Shown: positions 1 through 9,059, numbered from the stretch's first letter. The stretch is DNA of 52,674 nt from Streptomyces hilarionis (GCF_024539675.1 NZ_JAHHIT010000070.1:1-52674); one strand, 5' to 3'. The notes: a model not told the origin generated them from the letters alone. Made by a program: numbers and translations.

Positions 1-162
1 CCCCCGTACGACCGCCCCACCCCGCACCACCGTCCCGGCCCCGAACGGGCCCGGCCCTCACACTCCCCCAGACCCCACAGGGGCGCCCTCCCGCAGGCCG
101 GTCGCCCCCGGCCCGAGCCGGAAGACGACCGGCGTCCCCCACGCAACCGGAGGCTGACTCCC

Positions 163-1794
163 GTGCACGACGATCTCCTCTCCCGCGCCCGGTCCTGGCT
201 CGCCGAGGACCCGGACCCGCAGACCCGCGCCGAACTGGCCCGGCTCATCGAGGCCGGCGACGTCGCCGAGCTGGCCGACCGCTTCGGCGGCACCCTCCAG
301 TTCGGCACCGCCGGTCTGCGCGGCGAGCTGGGGGCCGGCCCCATGCGGATGAACCGCTCGGTCGTCATCCGCGCCGCCGCCGGGCTCGCCGCGTACCTCA
401 AGGGCAAGGGCCGGCAGGGCGGCCTCGTCGTCATCGGCTACGACGCCCGCCACAAGTCCGCCGACTTCGCCCGCGACACGGCCGCGGTCATGACGGGCGC
501 CGGGCTGCGCGCGGCCGTCCTGCCCCGGCCGCTGCCCACCCCCGTCCTGGCGTACGCCATAAGGCACCTGGGCGCGGTCGCCGGAGTCGAGGTCACGGCC
601 AGCCACAACCCGCCCCGCGACAACGGCTACAAGGTGTACCTGGGCGACGGCTCGCAGATCGTGCCGCCCGCGGACGCCGAGATCGCCGCGGAGATCGACG
701 CCGTCCGCGGCCTGGACGAGGTCCCCCGCCCGGAGGGCGGCTGGGAGATCCTCGACGACGCCGTCCTCGACGCCTACCTGGCCCGCACCGACGCCGTCCT
801 CGCCCCGGACTCCCCCCGCACGGCCCGCACGGTCTACACCGCGATGCACGGCGTCGGCAAGGACGTCCTGCTCGCCGCGTTCGCCCGGGCGGGCTTCCCG
901 GCGCCGGTCCTCGTGGCCGAGCAGGCCGAGCCCGACCCGGAGTTCCCCACCGTGGCCTTCCCCAACCCGGAGGAGCCCGGCGCGATGGACCTGGCCTTCG
1001 CCGCGGCCCGCGCGAACGCCCCCGACCTGATCATCGCCAACGACCCGGACGCCGACCGCTGCGCCGTGGCCGTCCCGCACGCGGGCGACTGGCGCATGCT
1101 GCGCGGCGACGAGGTCGGCGCGCTGCTCGCCGCCCACCTCGTCCGGCGCGGCGCGCAGGGCACGTTCGCCGAGTCGATCGTCTCCTCGTCCCTGCTCGGC
1201 CGGATCGCCGAGAAGGCGGGTCTGCCCTACGAGGAGACCCTCACCGGCTTCAAGTGGATCGCCCGCGTCGACGGCCTGCGCTACGGCTACGAGGAGGCCC
1301 TCGGCTACTGCGTGGACCCCGAGGGCGTGCGCGACAAGGACGGCATCACCGCCGCCCTGCTGGTCACCGAACTCGCCTCGGAGCTCAAGGAGCAGGGCCG
1401 CACCCTTCTGGACCTCCTCGACGACCTCGCCGTGGAGCACGGTCTGCACGCCACCGACCAGCTGTCCGTGCGGGTGGAGGACCTCTCGGTCATCGCCCGC
1501 GCGATGGAGCGGCTGCGCGCGCGGCCCCCGGCCTCGCTGGCGGGCCTGGCCGTCACCCGGGCGGAGGACCTCACCCAGGGCACGGACACGCTGCCGCCCA
1601 CCGACGGCCTGCGCTACACGCTCGACGGCGCGCGGGTCATCGTCCGGCCCAGCGGCACGGAGCCGAAGCTGAAGTGCTACCTGGAGGTCGTGATCCCGGT
1701 CGCCGGCCACGACGGCCTGCCGTCGGCCCGCGCGCAGGCGGACGCCGTCCTCGCCACGATCAAGCGGGACCTGTCGGCGGCGGCCGGCATCTGA
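163..1794 (+). CDS. Phosphoglucomutase/phosphomannomutase family protein (possibly phosphopentomutase-type)
   Basis: Cytoplasmic alpha-D-phosphohexomutase superfamily enzyme of 543 residues, the usual length for the long PGM2/PMM type. It moves phosphate between C1 and C6 (or C5) of a sugar phosphate through a phosphoserine. The active-site TASHNP motif places the phosphoserine near residue 147, the metal-binding loop reads NDPDADR, and the C-terminal phosphate-binding loop reads RPSGTEPK. The GTG start at 163 follows an ACCGGAGG Shine-Dalgarno. Downstream deoC suggests, by context only, that it may feed ribose- or deoxyribose-1-phosphate from nucleoside phosphorolysis into pentose-5-phosphate. 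The family call is secure; substrate choice among hexose and pentose phosphates is not readable here. Confidence 0.93.
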   Translation: MHDDLLSRARSWLAEDPDPQTRAELARLIEAGDVAELADRFGGTLQFGTAGLRGELGAGPMRMNRSVVIRAAAGLAAYLKGKGRQGGLVVIGYDARHKSADFARDTAAVMTGAGLRAAVLPRPLPTPVLAYAIRHLGAVAGVEVTASHNPPRDNGYKVYLGDGSQIVPPADAEIAAEIDAVRGLDEVPRPEGGWEILDDAVLDAYLARTDAVLAPDSPRTARTVYTAMHGVGKDVLLAAFARAGFPAPVLVAEQAEPDPEFPTVAFPNPEEPGAMDLAFAAARANAPDLIIANDPDADRCAVAVPHAGDWRMLRGDEVGALLAAHLVRRGAQGTFAESIVSSSLLGRIAEKAGLPYEETLTGFKWIARVDGLRYGYEEALGYCVDPEGVRDKDGITAALLVTELASELKEQGRTLLDLLDDLAVEHGLHATDQLSVRVEDLSVIARAMERLRARPPASLAGLAVTRAEDLTQGTDTLPPTDGLRYTLDGARVIVRPSGTEPKLKCYLEVVIPVAGHDGLPSARAQADAVLATIKRDLSAAAGI

Positions 1795-1800
1795 CCCCGC

Positions 1801-1827
1801 GCTCCTCGGCGGACCCCGCCGGGGAGC
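1801..1827 (+). terminator. Hairpin terminator after the phosphosugar mutase
   Basis: Arms 1801-1812 and 1816-1827 pair over 12 bp with a single G-U wobble and a 3-nt loop, starting six bases after the stop codon. There is no T-tract, as is usual for Streptomyces terminators. Confidence 0.6.
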
Positions 1828-1982
1828 GCACGCCGGGGCGGGCCCGCAGCAGGCCCGGCGGCCGGGCGCGCTCCGGGCCCGCCGCGATGAGTTCCACCCG
1901 CTTCTCCGGTCTGCACCCGTGACCGTGGGGACGTCGTCCGACGCCCCCACGGCGCCCGGCACCAGACACCACGGAGGACGCC

Positions 1983-2786
1983 ATGACGACCACCCCGGAC
2001 CGGCCGACCGCCGCGACGGACCGTCCCACCGCCGCCTCGCCCGGCCTCCCGCCCGTCGTCGACGCGGCCGCGTGGCAGGCCGCCCGCGACGAGCTCCTGC
2101 TGCGCGAGAAGGCCCACACCCGGGAGGGCGACGCCATCGCCGCCGCCCGCCGCCGGCTGCCGATGCTGGAGTGCGACGGCACGGTCGAGGTCGTCGGCCC
2201 GGACGGCCCGGTCCCCTTCCTGGACCTGTTCCAGGGCCGCGACGAGCTCGTGGTCTACAAGCACATGTGGTACGACGGCGCGCCGCACCAGGGGCAGTGC
2301 GAGGGCTGCACGATGGTGGCCTGGCACCTGAGGGACACGGTCTACCTCGACGCCCGCGGCGTGTCGTTCGCCGTGCTGACCACCGGCCCGTGGGAGGAGG
2401 TGGCCCCGTTCGTCGCGTTCATGGGCTACACCCGGCCGTGGTACTCGGTGCGCGACCTGGCCGAGCCGGTCGGCGGCGCCATGGGCCACCTCGCCTGCTT
2501 CCTGCGCGACGGCGACCGCGTCTTCCTCACGTACTCCACGACGGGCCGCGGCAACGAGGCGTTCAGCGGGTCGTTCGCCCTGCTGGACATGACGCCGTAC
2601 GGGCGCCGTGAGGCATGGCAGGACGGTCCCGAGGGCCGGCCCGAGGGGGACCACCCCTGCTGGTACTGGCGCTCGGACGCGGACGGCGACGCCACCTGGG
2701 GTCCGACCAGCCGCCCCGTCCCGCAGTGGACCCGCCCCGACGCGACCCCCGTGGAGACCCTCGGCCGGCGCGGCCCCTGCCACTGA
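1983..2786 (+). CDS. DUF899 family (thioredoxin-fold-like) protein
   Basis: Protein of 267 residues in the DUF899 family, predicted dithiol-disulfide or thioredoxin-like proteins common in actinomycetes. Family signatures are the KHMWYDG stretch followed by a CEGC dithiol motif, and a GYTRPWYS segment. No signal peptide or membrane span is seen, so it is probably cytoplasmic. The ATG at 1983 follows an ACGGAGG Shine-Dalgarno. It stands alone between the mutase terminator and a convergent membrane protein gene 36 bp away. The CEGC pair suggests redox chemistry, but no substrate is known. Confidence 0.85.
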   Translation: MTTTPDRPTAATDRPTAASPGLPPVVDAAAWQAARDELLLREKAHTREGDAIAAARRRLPMLECDGTVEVVGPDGPVPFLDLFQGRDELVVYKHMWYDGAPHQGQCEGCTMVAWHLRDTVYLDARGVSFAVLTTGPWEEVAPFVAFMGYTRPWYSVRDLAEPVGGAMGHLACFLRDGDRVFLTYSTTGRGNEAFSGSFALLDMTPYGRREAWQDGPEGRPEGDHPCWYWRSDADGDATWGPTSRPVPQWTRPDATPVETLGRRGPCH

Positions 2787-2822
2787 CCCGACCGGGACCG
2801 GCCCGCAAATCCTGCGCCGCCG

Positions 2823-4640
2823 TCAGCGCAGGAAGACGACCGCGCCCGCCGCCAGCGCTCCGAGGACGACCGCCTGCGGCCACAGCGCCCGCCCGCGCAG
2901 CCGCTCGTCGGCCTGGCCCGCCGGCCGCGTCGCCGGGTCCCGCCAGAGCACGGTGATCTCGGCGGCCGTCCGCTCGTACGGGTGCGGCACGCCGAGCCTG
3001 CGCTCCAGCCACGGCCAGCGGAAGGAGACCACCCGCCAGTCGTCGAACGACGCGCGCGTGGCGCGTATCCGCAGCCGGCCGCCCTCGTACTCGACGGCCC
3101 GGACGTCCTCCCAGGCCAGGCGGCGGACGCCCCACAGCCCGTTGAACCACAGGCCGTCGCGGTCGGCCGTGATCCGCCACAGGAGCCGACGGGGCGCTAT
3201 CAGGGCGGCGATCAGGGGCGCCGCGAGGCCGTACAGGGAACCCCGCCACGAGGGGTCCGTGCACAGGAGCGCGAGGAACAGCGCGGCCGGCGCGACCAGG
3301 AGCCAGTCGGCCCATCCGGCGCGCCACCGGGGTATCCGCTCGCATCCCCGCGGGCCGGCCTCCTCGGCCCGGGCGGCCGCGGCGGCGACGGCCGCCTCGC
3401 GCCGCTCCCCGCGACGGCCCTCGCGGACGGCCCGGTCCCGCTCGGCCCTGCCCCGCCGCCGCAGGGCGGCCCCGGTCACCGGCCGCACGGGTCCCAGGGA
3501 CGTCTCCACCACGGGCGCGGCGCCGTCCTTCGCGGCGGCCGCGAGCAACACGACCTCGGCGCCGTCGTAGGGCGTCCCGTACAGCACGGCCTCCCGCAAC
3601 GGCCCGGCCCGACCGGAGTCGGCCCGTTCGACCAGCTCGCGCAGCGCGCTCGCCTCGTCCGCCTCCCGGTGCTCCGCCCGACCGGCGTCACCCGCCTCCT
3701 GCGCGGACTCCGGCTCCGCCGTACGCGGGCCGTTCGCCCGGCCCGCGGCCTCCGCGAGGTCCCTGGCCGCCTGCTCCGTGTCCCCCGTCTCCCCCGTCTC
3801 CCCCGCCTTCTCGGCGCGGTCGTCCGGCGTGCCGGCGCCGTCGGCGGTGGACACCGTGAACAGGGGGCGCCGGGCGGCGAGGTCGTCGGCGGCGTAGACC
3901 TCCGTCTCCAGGTCGCCGTTCACCCGCGCCAGCACCCGCAGCACCGGGACCGGCCCACAGCGCGGCCCGACGGCACGGCGGCGGGCCAGGGCCGCGGAGA
4001 GCAGCACCGTGAGTCCGAGGCCGGCGAGGCACCAGCCCGCGGCCGGGACCGCGTTCGGGCCGCCGGGGCCGTCCCGCAGGGCCGCGACGGCCCGCAGGAC
4101 GCCACCGGCGGCGAGCAGGACGAGCCCGCCCCCCAGCAGGAACGTCCCGCGCGGCGCGCGCCCGCCCATGCCGTCCGGCGCCACGGCCGTCGTGCCCCCG
4201 GCAGCGGCGAGGGCCGCCGCCCGCTGCCGTCGGCGCGCCGCCAGCCGCAGGCCGACGGCGGCCCAGAGGCCGGTCTGCCAGGCCGCGAGCCCGACGCGCA
4301 CCGGCAGCGGAAGCCCGTCCCCGGTCGTCAGCACGAGGACGACGCCGACGGGAGCCCCGACGGCGGCCGCCTCGGGCCGGAGCACCGGCCACACCAGGCT
4401 CAGGGCGACCAGGGCGGCGCCCCACGCGGGCAGCCCGCCGTACCCGCCCAGCAGTCCCGCGCCCGCCACCGCCGCCGGCGGCAGCGCCGCGAAGGCCCAC
4501 TCGGGCGCCCGCACGGGCACCCCGCGCGCGGGCAGCGCCCGTGTCCAGCGCAGCGCCGACCCGCCGTCCCACGCCGCGATCCCGTCGGGCGCCACCGCGC
4601 CGGACGGCAACCGCGACACTCCACCGGAGCGCGCACCCAT
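2823..4640 (-). CDS. Large membrane protein with C-terminal PH-like domain
   Basis: Uncharacterised protein of about 605 residues. Roughly the first 200 residues hold several hydrophobic, Ala/Leu/Gly-rich segments that look like membrane spans. A long charged Glu/Arg/Ala-rich middle section follows, with acidic repeats of the EKAGETGETGDTE type, then another hydrophobic pair and a C-terminal bacterial PH-like strand pattern (DGLWFNGLWGVRRLAWEDV, then a VEYEGGRLRIRA segment), and a final hydrophobic segment at the extreme C-terminus. The ATG at 4640 is chosen because AGGGGGAG precedes it; the open frame runs further upstream but is compositionally non-coding. The next gene on this strand also looks PH-like, so the two may act together. 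Function unknown. Confidence 0.75.
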   Translation of the reverse strand: MGARSGGVSRLPSGAVAPDGIAAWDGGSALRWTRALPARGVPVRAPEWAFAALPPAAVAGAGLLGGYGGLPAWGAALVALSLVWPVLRPEAAAVGAPVGVVLVLTTGDGLPLPVRVGLAAWQTGLWAAVGLRLAARRRQRAAALAAAGGTTAVAPDGMGGRAPRGTFLLGGGLVLLAAGGVLRAVAALRDGPGGPNAVPAAGWCLAGLGLTVLLSAALARRRAVGPRCGPVPVLRVLARVNGDLETEVYAADDLAARRPLFTVSTADGAGTPDDRAEKAGETGETGDTEQAARDLAEAAGRANGPRTAEPESAQEAGDAGRAEHREADEASALRELVERADSGRAGPLREAVLYGTPYDGAEVVLLAAAAKDGAAPVVETSLGPVRPVTGAALRRRGRAERDRAVREGRRGERREAAVAAAAARAEEAGPRGCERIPRWRAGWADWLLVAPAALFLALLCTDPSWRGSLYGLAAPLIAALIAPRRLLWRITADRDGLWFNGLWGVRRLAWEDVRAVEYEGGRLRIRATRASFDDWRVVSFRWPWLERRLGVPHPYERTAAEITVLWRDPATRPAGQADERLRGRALWPQAVVLGALAAGAVVFLR

Positions 4641-4946
4641 CGTCTTCCGTCTCCCCCTGCCGTCCCGAAGCCCGTCCCGTCGAGGGCCGCACGCGACCGA
4701 CCCGCGCCGTCGGGCGGCCCGGCGGCCCACCGGCCCCCGTCGCCGCCTCCGAAAAGCCGTGCACGACCGCCGAACGGCTCCCCCGCCGACACGGCCGCCC
4801 CGCACCCGACCGCCGCACCCGACCGCCGCACGCGACCGATCCGCCCGCGGCCACCGCACCCGCCCGTCCCGGGCGCCCGCACCGCACGACCGGGCCGGCC
4901 GCCCGGACTGCCGCGCCGGACGCCCTCGCCCGGCGACCGCCGTGGC
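4641..4946. other. Intergenic spacer with a 13-bp triplicate repeat
   Basis: No gene is supported here. The stretch separates two minus-strand membrane protein genes and carries the leader of the downstream one. Positions 4801-4839 hold three tandem copies of a 13-bp unit (CGCACCCGACCGC, the third with changes). No clear promoter hexamers are visible. Confidence 0.5.
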
Positions 4947-5642
4947 TCAGCCCGCGGCCAGCAGGATCGCCAGGACGACGGCCCCCGCGGCGGCCGGGCC
5001 GAGGATCTCCCAGGCCCAGCGGACGCTCACCTCGCCCTGTGCGTTCTCGTCCTTCTCGTGCGCCTCCCACAGCTCGCGCAGGTCCTCCATGGCCCGGTCG
5101 CCGCCGGCGCGCGCGGAGGCGTCCCCCGAGGCCGCGCCCCCGCGTCCGAGACCGCCGCCGAGCGCGCCGCGGCCGCCCCGGCCCTCCTGCCCGGCGGCCG
5201 CACGCGTCTGCCGGCGGTTCGCCCGCTTGCGGGCCCGCAGCGAGACGGGGATGGACCACAGCTGGTACTTGGTCCCGGCGACGGTGAGGACCTCGTTGGA
5301 GTAACCGGAGCGCAGCGTGGCGACCTGTCCCCAGGGCAGCGTGATCACCCGGAAGGGGTTGCGCACCCGCACCTGCTCGTGACCGGCGAACACGGCGGGC
5401 CGCAGGGTCAGGGAGACGATCAGCGGGACGAGGAGGATCATCGCGGCGAGCGCCAGCCACGGGGTGCGCCCCTCGCCCGCGACGATCGCGTCGATGCCGA
5501 GCCAGCCGACGAGGGCGAGCATCACGACGCCGCCGGCGATGCCCGCGGACGACCGGTACACGCGGTCCCTGATCACGGGACCCGAGGGTTCCGAGGGCCC
5601 CGAGGGCCGCGGCGCTGGTGACTGGTCTTCCGGGCTCGTCAT
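4947..5642 (-). CDS. PH domain-containing membrane protein
   Basis: Protein of 231 residues with two adjacent hydrophobic segments near residues 30-75, then a bacterial PH-like domain (VRVRNPFRVITLPWGQV, SGYSNEVLT, YQLWSIPVSLRAR), a charged Arg/Gly-rich linker, and a C-terminal hydrophobic helix. This layout is typical of small actinobacterial PH domain (bPH2-like) membrane proteins of unknown function. The ATG at 5642 is the first plausible start after the divergent deoC promoter; the longer frame upstream runs antisense through deoC and is rejected. It is divergent from deoC, about 115 bp apart. Confidence 0.82.
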   Translation of the reverse strand: MTSPEDQSPAPRPSGPSEPSGPVIRDRVYRSSAGIAGGVVMLALVGWLGIDAIVAGEGRTPWLALAAMILLVPLIVSLTLRPAVFAGHEQVRVRNPFRVITLPWGQVATLRSGYSNEVLTVAGTKYQLWSIPVSLRARKRANRRQTRAAAGQEGRGGRGALGGGLGRGGAASGDASARAGGDRAMEDLRELWEAHEKDENAQGEVSVRWAWEILGPAAAGAVVLAILLAAG

Positions 5643-5734
5643 GGGCCCGATTCTGCCCGACGCCCGGCGCCCGGTCCCACGCGGAGCCCCGGCACGCCCC
5701 GAGCACCGCGACGACTTCCGGGGGTGTACACCCG

Positions 5735-5746
5735 CTACGCGCGTAG
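5735..5746 (+). promoter_or_regulatory. Operator palindrome in the deoC promoter
   Basis: Perfect 12-bp palindrome CTACGCGCGTAG, the same sequence as upstream of add and of the nucleoside ABC operon. It lies immediately before a -10-like TATGCT (5748-5753), whose expected start site is the GTG at 5760. A second palindrome, GGGTGTACACCC (5722-5733), abuts it; its TGTACA core sits 17 bp from the -10 and may simply be the -35. A repressor bound here would block RNA polymerase. Confidence 0.8.
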
Positions 5747-5759
5747 ATATGCTCGTCTG

Positions 5760-6725
5760 GTGACCATGCCCACCAATGCACCCAGCGCGGCCCGCGCCCT
5801 CTCGGACGTCACCTCGTCCGACAGCACGCTGCGCCGCTTCCTCCACGGGCTGCCCGGCGTCGACGCGGTCGGCCTGGAGGCGCGCGCCGCCGCGCTCGGC
5901 ACCCGTTCCATCAAGACGACCGCGAAGGCGTACGCCATCGACCTCGCCATCTCGATGGTCGACCTGACGACGCTGGAAGGCGCGGACACCCCGGGCAAGG
6001 TCCGGGCGCTCGGCGCGAAGGCGGTACGCCCCGACCCGACCGACCGCACGGCCCCCGGCACGGCCGCGGTCTGCGTCTACCCCGACATGGTGGCCGTGGC
6101 CAAGGAGGCCGTCGCCGGTTCCGGCGTGAAGGTCGCCTCGGTCGCCACGGCGTTCCCGGCCGGCCGCGCCGCCCTCGACGTGAAGCTGGCCGACGTGCGC
6201 GACGCGGTCGCCGCGGGCGCCGACGAGATCGACATGGTCATCGACCGCGGGGCGTTCCTCGCGGGCCGGTACATGAAGGTGTACGACGAGATCGTCGCCG
6301 TGAAGGAGGCCTCGGGGGCCGCACGCCTCAAGGTCATCTTCGAGACGGGCGAGCTGTCGACGTACGACAACATCCGGCGGGCGAGCTGGCTCGGCATGCT
6401 GGCCGGGGCGGACTTCATCAAGACGTCCACCGGCAAGGTCGCCGTCAACGCCACCCCCGCCAACACCCTGCTCATGCTGGAGGCCGTGCGCGACTTCCGC
6501 GCGCAGACCGGCGTCCAGGTCGGCGTGAAGCCGGCCGGCGGCATCCGCACCAGCAAGGACGCGATCAAGTTCCTGGTGCTGGTCAACGAGACCGCGGGCG
6601 GGGACTGGCTCGACAACCACTGGTTCCGCTTCGGCGCCTCCTCGCTCCTGAACGATCTGCTGATGCAGCGTCAGAAGCTGGCCACCGGCCGCTACTCCGG
6701 CCCCGACTACGTGACGGTGGACTGA
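5760..6725 (+). CDS. deoC: Deoxyribose-phosphate aldolase
   Basis: Class I aldolase cleaving 2-deoxyribose-5-phosphate to glyceraldehyde-3-phosphate and acetaldehyde, the last step of deoxynucleoside catabolism. About 320 residues, the long DeoC form. The Schiff-base lysine lies in the FIKTSTGK motif and the second active-site lysine in GVKPAGGIR. Start choice: no Shine-Dalgarno is present. The GTG at 5760 falls exactly 7 nt after a TATGCT -10, so a leaderless message is likely; ATG 5766, two codons later, is the conventional alternative. It is followed after 5 bp by an aldehyde dehydrogenase able to remove the acetaldehyde. Probably repressed through the adjacent palindrome. Confidence 0.95.
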   Translation: MTMPTNAPSAARALSDVTSSDSTLRRFLHGLPGVDAVGLEARAAALGTRSIKTTAKAYAIDLAISMVDLTTLEGADTPGKVRALGAKAVRPDPTDRTAPGTAAVCVYPDMVAVAKEAVAGSGVKVASVATAFPAGRAALDVKLADVRDAVAAGADEIDMVIDRGAFLAGRYMKVYDEIVAVKEASGAARLKVIFETGELSTYDNIRRASWLGMLAGADFIKTSTGKVAVNATPANTLLMLEAVRDFRAQTGVQVGVKPAGGIRTSKDAIKFLVLVNETAGGDWLDNHWFRFGASSLLNDLLMQRQKLATGRYSGPDYVTVD

Positions 6726-6730
6726 TCACC

Positions 6731-8179
6731 ATGGCATCCGTATTCACCTCCGCGTTCGAGTACGCCCCCGCGCCCGAGTCCCGCTCGGTCGTGGACATCG
6801 CCCCCTCGTACGGCCTGTTCATCGACGGCGAGTTCACCGAGGCGGCCGACGGCCAGGTCTTCAAGACCGTCTCGCCGTCCACCGAGGAGGTCCTCTCCGA
6901 GATCGCCCGGGCGGGCGAGGCGGACGTCGACCGTGCCGTACGGGCCGCCCGCAAGGCCTTCGAGAAGTGGTCCGCGCTGCCGGGCGCCGAGCGTGCGAAG
7001 TACCTCTTCCGCATCGCCCGCATCATCCAGGAGCGCTCCCGCGAGCTGGCCGTCCTGGAGACCCTGGACAACGGCAAGCCGATCAGGGAGACGCGCGACG
7101 CCGACCTGCCCCTGGTCGCCGCGCACTTCTTCTACTACGCGGGCTGGGCCGACAAGCTCGGCCACGCCGGCTTCGGCGCGGACCCGCGCCCGCTGGGCGT
7201 GGCCGGCCAGGTCATCCCGTGGAACTTCCCGCTGCTGATGCTGGCGTGGAAGATCGCCCCGGCGCTCGCCACGGGCAACACGGTGGTCCTGAAGCCCGCC
7301 GAGACGACCCCGCTGTCCGCCCTGTTCTTCGCGGACGTCTGCCGTCAGGCGGGCCTGCCGAAGGGCGTCGTCAACATCCTCCCCGGCTACGGCGACGCCG
7401 GCGCGGCGCTCGTCGGCCACCCCGACGTGAACAAGGTGGCCTTCACCGGCTCCACGGCCGTCGGCAAGGAGATCGCGCGCACGGTCGCGGGCAGCCGCAA
7501 GAAGCTCACCCTCGAACTGGGCGGCAAGGGCGCGAACATCGTCTTCGACGACGCCCCGATCGACCAGGCCGTCGAGGGCATCGTGAGCGGCATCTTCTTC
7601 AACCAGGGACAGGTCTGCTGCGCGGGCAGCCGTCTGCTGGTCCAGGAGTCGATCCAGGAGGAGCTGCTGGAGTCGCTCAAGCGCCGTCTGTCGACGCTGC
7701 GCCTCGGCGACCCGCTCGACAAGAACACCGACATCGGCGCGATCAACTCCGCCGAGCAGCTGGCGCGCATCACCACGCTTGTCGAGCAGGGCGAGGCGGA
7801 GGGCGCCGAGCGCTGGTCCCCGGCCTGCGAACTGCCCACCTCGGGCTACTGGTTCGCGCCCACGCTGTTCACGAACGTCACCCAGGCCCACACCGTCGCC
7901 CGCGACGAGATCTTCGGCCCGGTCCTGTCGGTGCTGACCTTCCGCACGCCGGACGAGGCCGTCGCCAAGGCCAACAACACGCCGTACGGCCTCTCGGCGG
8001 GCATCTGGACGGAGAAGGGCTCCCGGATCCTCGCCGTCGCGAACAAGCTCCGGGCCGGCGTCGTCTGGTCCAACACGTTCAACAAGTTCGACCCCACCTC
8101 GCCGTTCGGCGGCTACAAGGAGTCGGGATTCGGCCGCGAGGGCGGCCGCCACGGCCTGGAGGCGTACCTCGATGTCTGA
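6731..8179 (+). CDS. Aldehyde dehydrogenase (NAD(P)+-dependent)
   Basis: Complete aldehyde dehydrogenase of 482 residues oxidising an aldehyde to its acid. The catalytic cysteine is C296 in the GQVCCAG motif and the general base is E262 in LELGGKG, with the standard spacing of 34 residues. The cofactor-binding VIPWNFPLLM and FTGST motifs are intact. It follows deoC by 5 bp and overlaps the next gene by 8 bp, so it is cotranscribed with both. Acetaldehyde released by DeoC is the obvious candidate substrate, which is inference from context. The following truncated ALDH-like gene may be its structural partner. Confidence 0.95.
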   Translation: MASVFTSAFEYAPAPESRSVVDIAPSYGLFIDGEFTEAADGQVFKTVSPSTEEVLSEIARAGEADVDRAVRAARKAFEKWSALPGAERAKYLFRIARIIQERSRELAVLETLDNGKPIRETRDADLPLVAAHFFYYAGWADKLGHAGFGADPRPLGVAGQVIPWNFPLLMLAWKIAPALATGNTVVLKPAETTPLSALFFADVCRQAGLPKGVVNILPGYGDAGAALVGHPDVNKVAFTGSTAVGKEIARTVAGSRKKLTLELGGKGANIVFDDAPIDQAVEGIVSGIFFNQGQVCCAGSRLLVQESIQEELLESLKRRLSTLRLGDPLDKNTDIGAINSAEQLARITTLVEQGEAEGAERWSPACELPTSGYWFAPTLFTNVTQAHTVARDEIFGPVLSVLTFRTPDEAVAKANNTPYGLSAGIWTEKGSRILAVANKLRAGVVWSNTFNKFDPTSPFGGYKESGFGREGGRHGLEAYLDV

Positions 8180-9059
8180 CCGACTGTCCGTGCTGAAGAC
8201 CTACAAGCTGTACGTCGGCGGGAAGTTCCCGCGTTCCGAGAGCGGCCGGGTGTACGAGGTGACGGACTCCAAGGGCAAGTGGCTGGCCAACGCGCCGCAG
8301 TCCTCCCGCAAGGACGCCCGTGACGCGGTCGTCGCCGCGCGCAAGGCGTTCGGCGGCTGGGCCGGGGCGACGGCGTACAACCGGGGCCAGGTCCTCTACC
8401 GCGTCGCCGAGATGCTGGAGGGCCGCCGGGGCCAGTTCGTCCACGAGGTGGCCGACGCCGAGGGCGTGTCGAAGTCCAGGGCGGCCGAGCAGGTCGGGGC
8501 GACGATCGACCGCTGGGTCTGGTACGCGGGCTGGACCGACAAGATCGCCCAGGTCGTGGGCGGCGGAAACCCGGTCGCGGGCCCCTACTTCAACCTCTCC
8601 TCGCCCGAGCCGACGGGCGTGGTCGCGGTCCTCGCGCCGCAGGAGTCGTCGTTCCTGGGGCTGGTGTCGGTGCTGGCCCCGGTGATCGCCACGGGCAACA
8701 CGGCGATCGTGATCGCGAGCGAGCGCGCCCCGCTCCCCGCGCTCTCCCTCGGCGAGGTGCTGGCCACCTCGGACGTCCCCGGCGGCGTCGTCAACGTCCT
8801 GTCGGGCCGGACGGCGGAGATCGCCGCGCCGCTGGCCTCGCACCAGGACGTCAACGCGATCGACCTCGCGGGCGCCGACGAGGCGCTGGCGAAGGAGCTG
8901 GAGATCGCGGCGGCGGACAACCTCAAGCGCGTCCTTCGTCCACAGCCTGTGGACGACTGGTCGGCGGTTCCGGGCACCGACCGCCTGACGGCCTTCCTGG
9001 AGACGAAGACGGTCTGGCACCCGACGGGCTCGCTGGGCGCGTCCGGCTCGTCCTACTAG
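8172..9059 (+). CDS. Truncated aldehyde dehydrogenase-like protein (probable pseudoenzyme)
   Basis: Protein of 295 residues matching the N-terminal half to two thirds of the aldehyde dehydrogenase fold (KTYKLYVGGKFPRSESGR, then VVAARKAFGGW, then GVVAVLAPQE and APVIATGNTAIV). It ends before the catalytic loop: no GQxC cysteine and no ELGGK glutamate, the corresponding stretch reading AADNLKRVLRP. It therefore cannot carry ALDH catalysis alone. The start overlaps the active ALDH gene by 8 bp, implying translational coupling and perhaps a heteromer. An active ALDH followed by an inactive ALDH module recalls the fused ALDH16 family. It does not look like recent decay: the frame is clean and codon use matches its neighbours. 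Confidence 0.88.
   Translation: MSDRLSVLKTYKLYVGGKFPRSESGRVYEVTDSKGKWLANAPQSSRKDARDAVVAARKAFGGWAGATAYNRGQVLYRVAEMLEGRRGQFVHEVADAEGVSKSRAAEQVGATIDRWVWYAGWTDKIAQVVGGGNPVAGPYFNLSSPEPTGVVAVLAPQESSFLGLVSVLAPVIATGNTAIVIASERAPLPALSLGEVLATSDVPGGVVNVLSGRTAEIAAPLASHQDVNAIDLAGADEALAKELEIAAADNLKRVLRPQPVDDWSAVPGTDRLTAFLETKTVWHPTGSLGASGSSY

Noticed and set aside
1..162. Partial upstream gene at the window start
   Set aside because: No frame in these bases shows recognisable protein sequence; treated as the 5' region of the mutase gene.
58..1962. Long minus-strand open frame opposite the phosphosugar mutase
   Set aside because: Arg/Gly/Ala-rich translation with no motifs; it arises because GC-biased third positions on the true strand rarely make stops on the other.
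2982..5621. 879-codon plus-strand frame opposite the PH-like membrane genes
   Set aside because: Low-complexity Arg/Pro/Gly sequence with no recognisable fold; the opposite strand encodes coherent membrane proteins.
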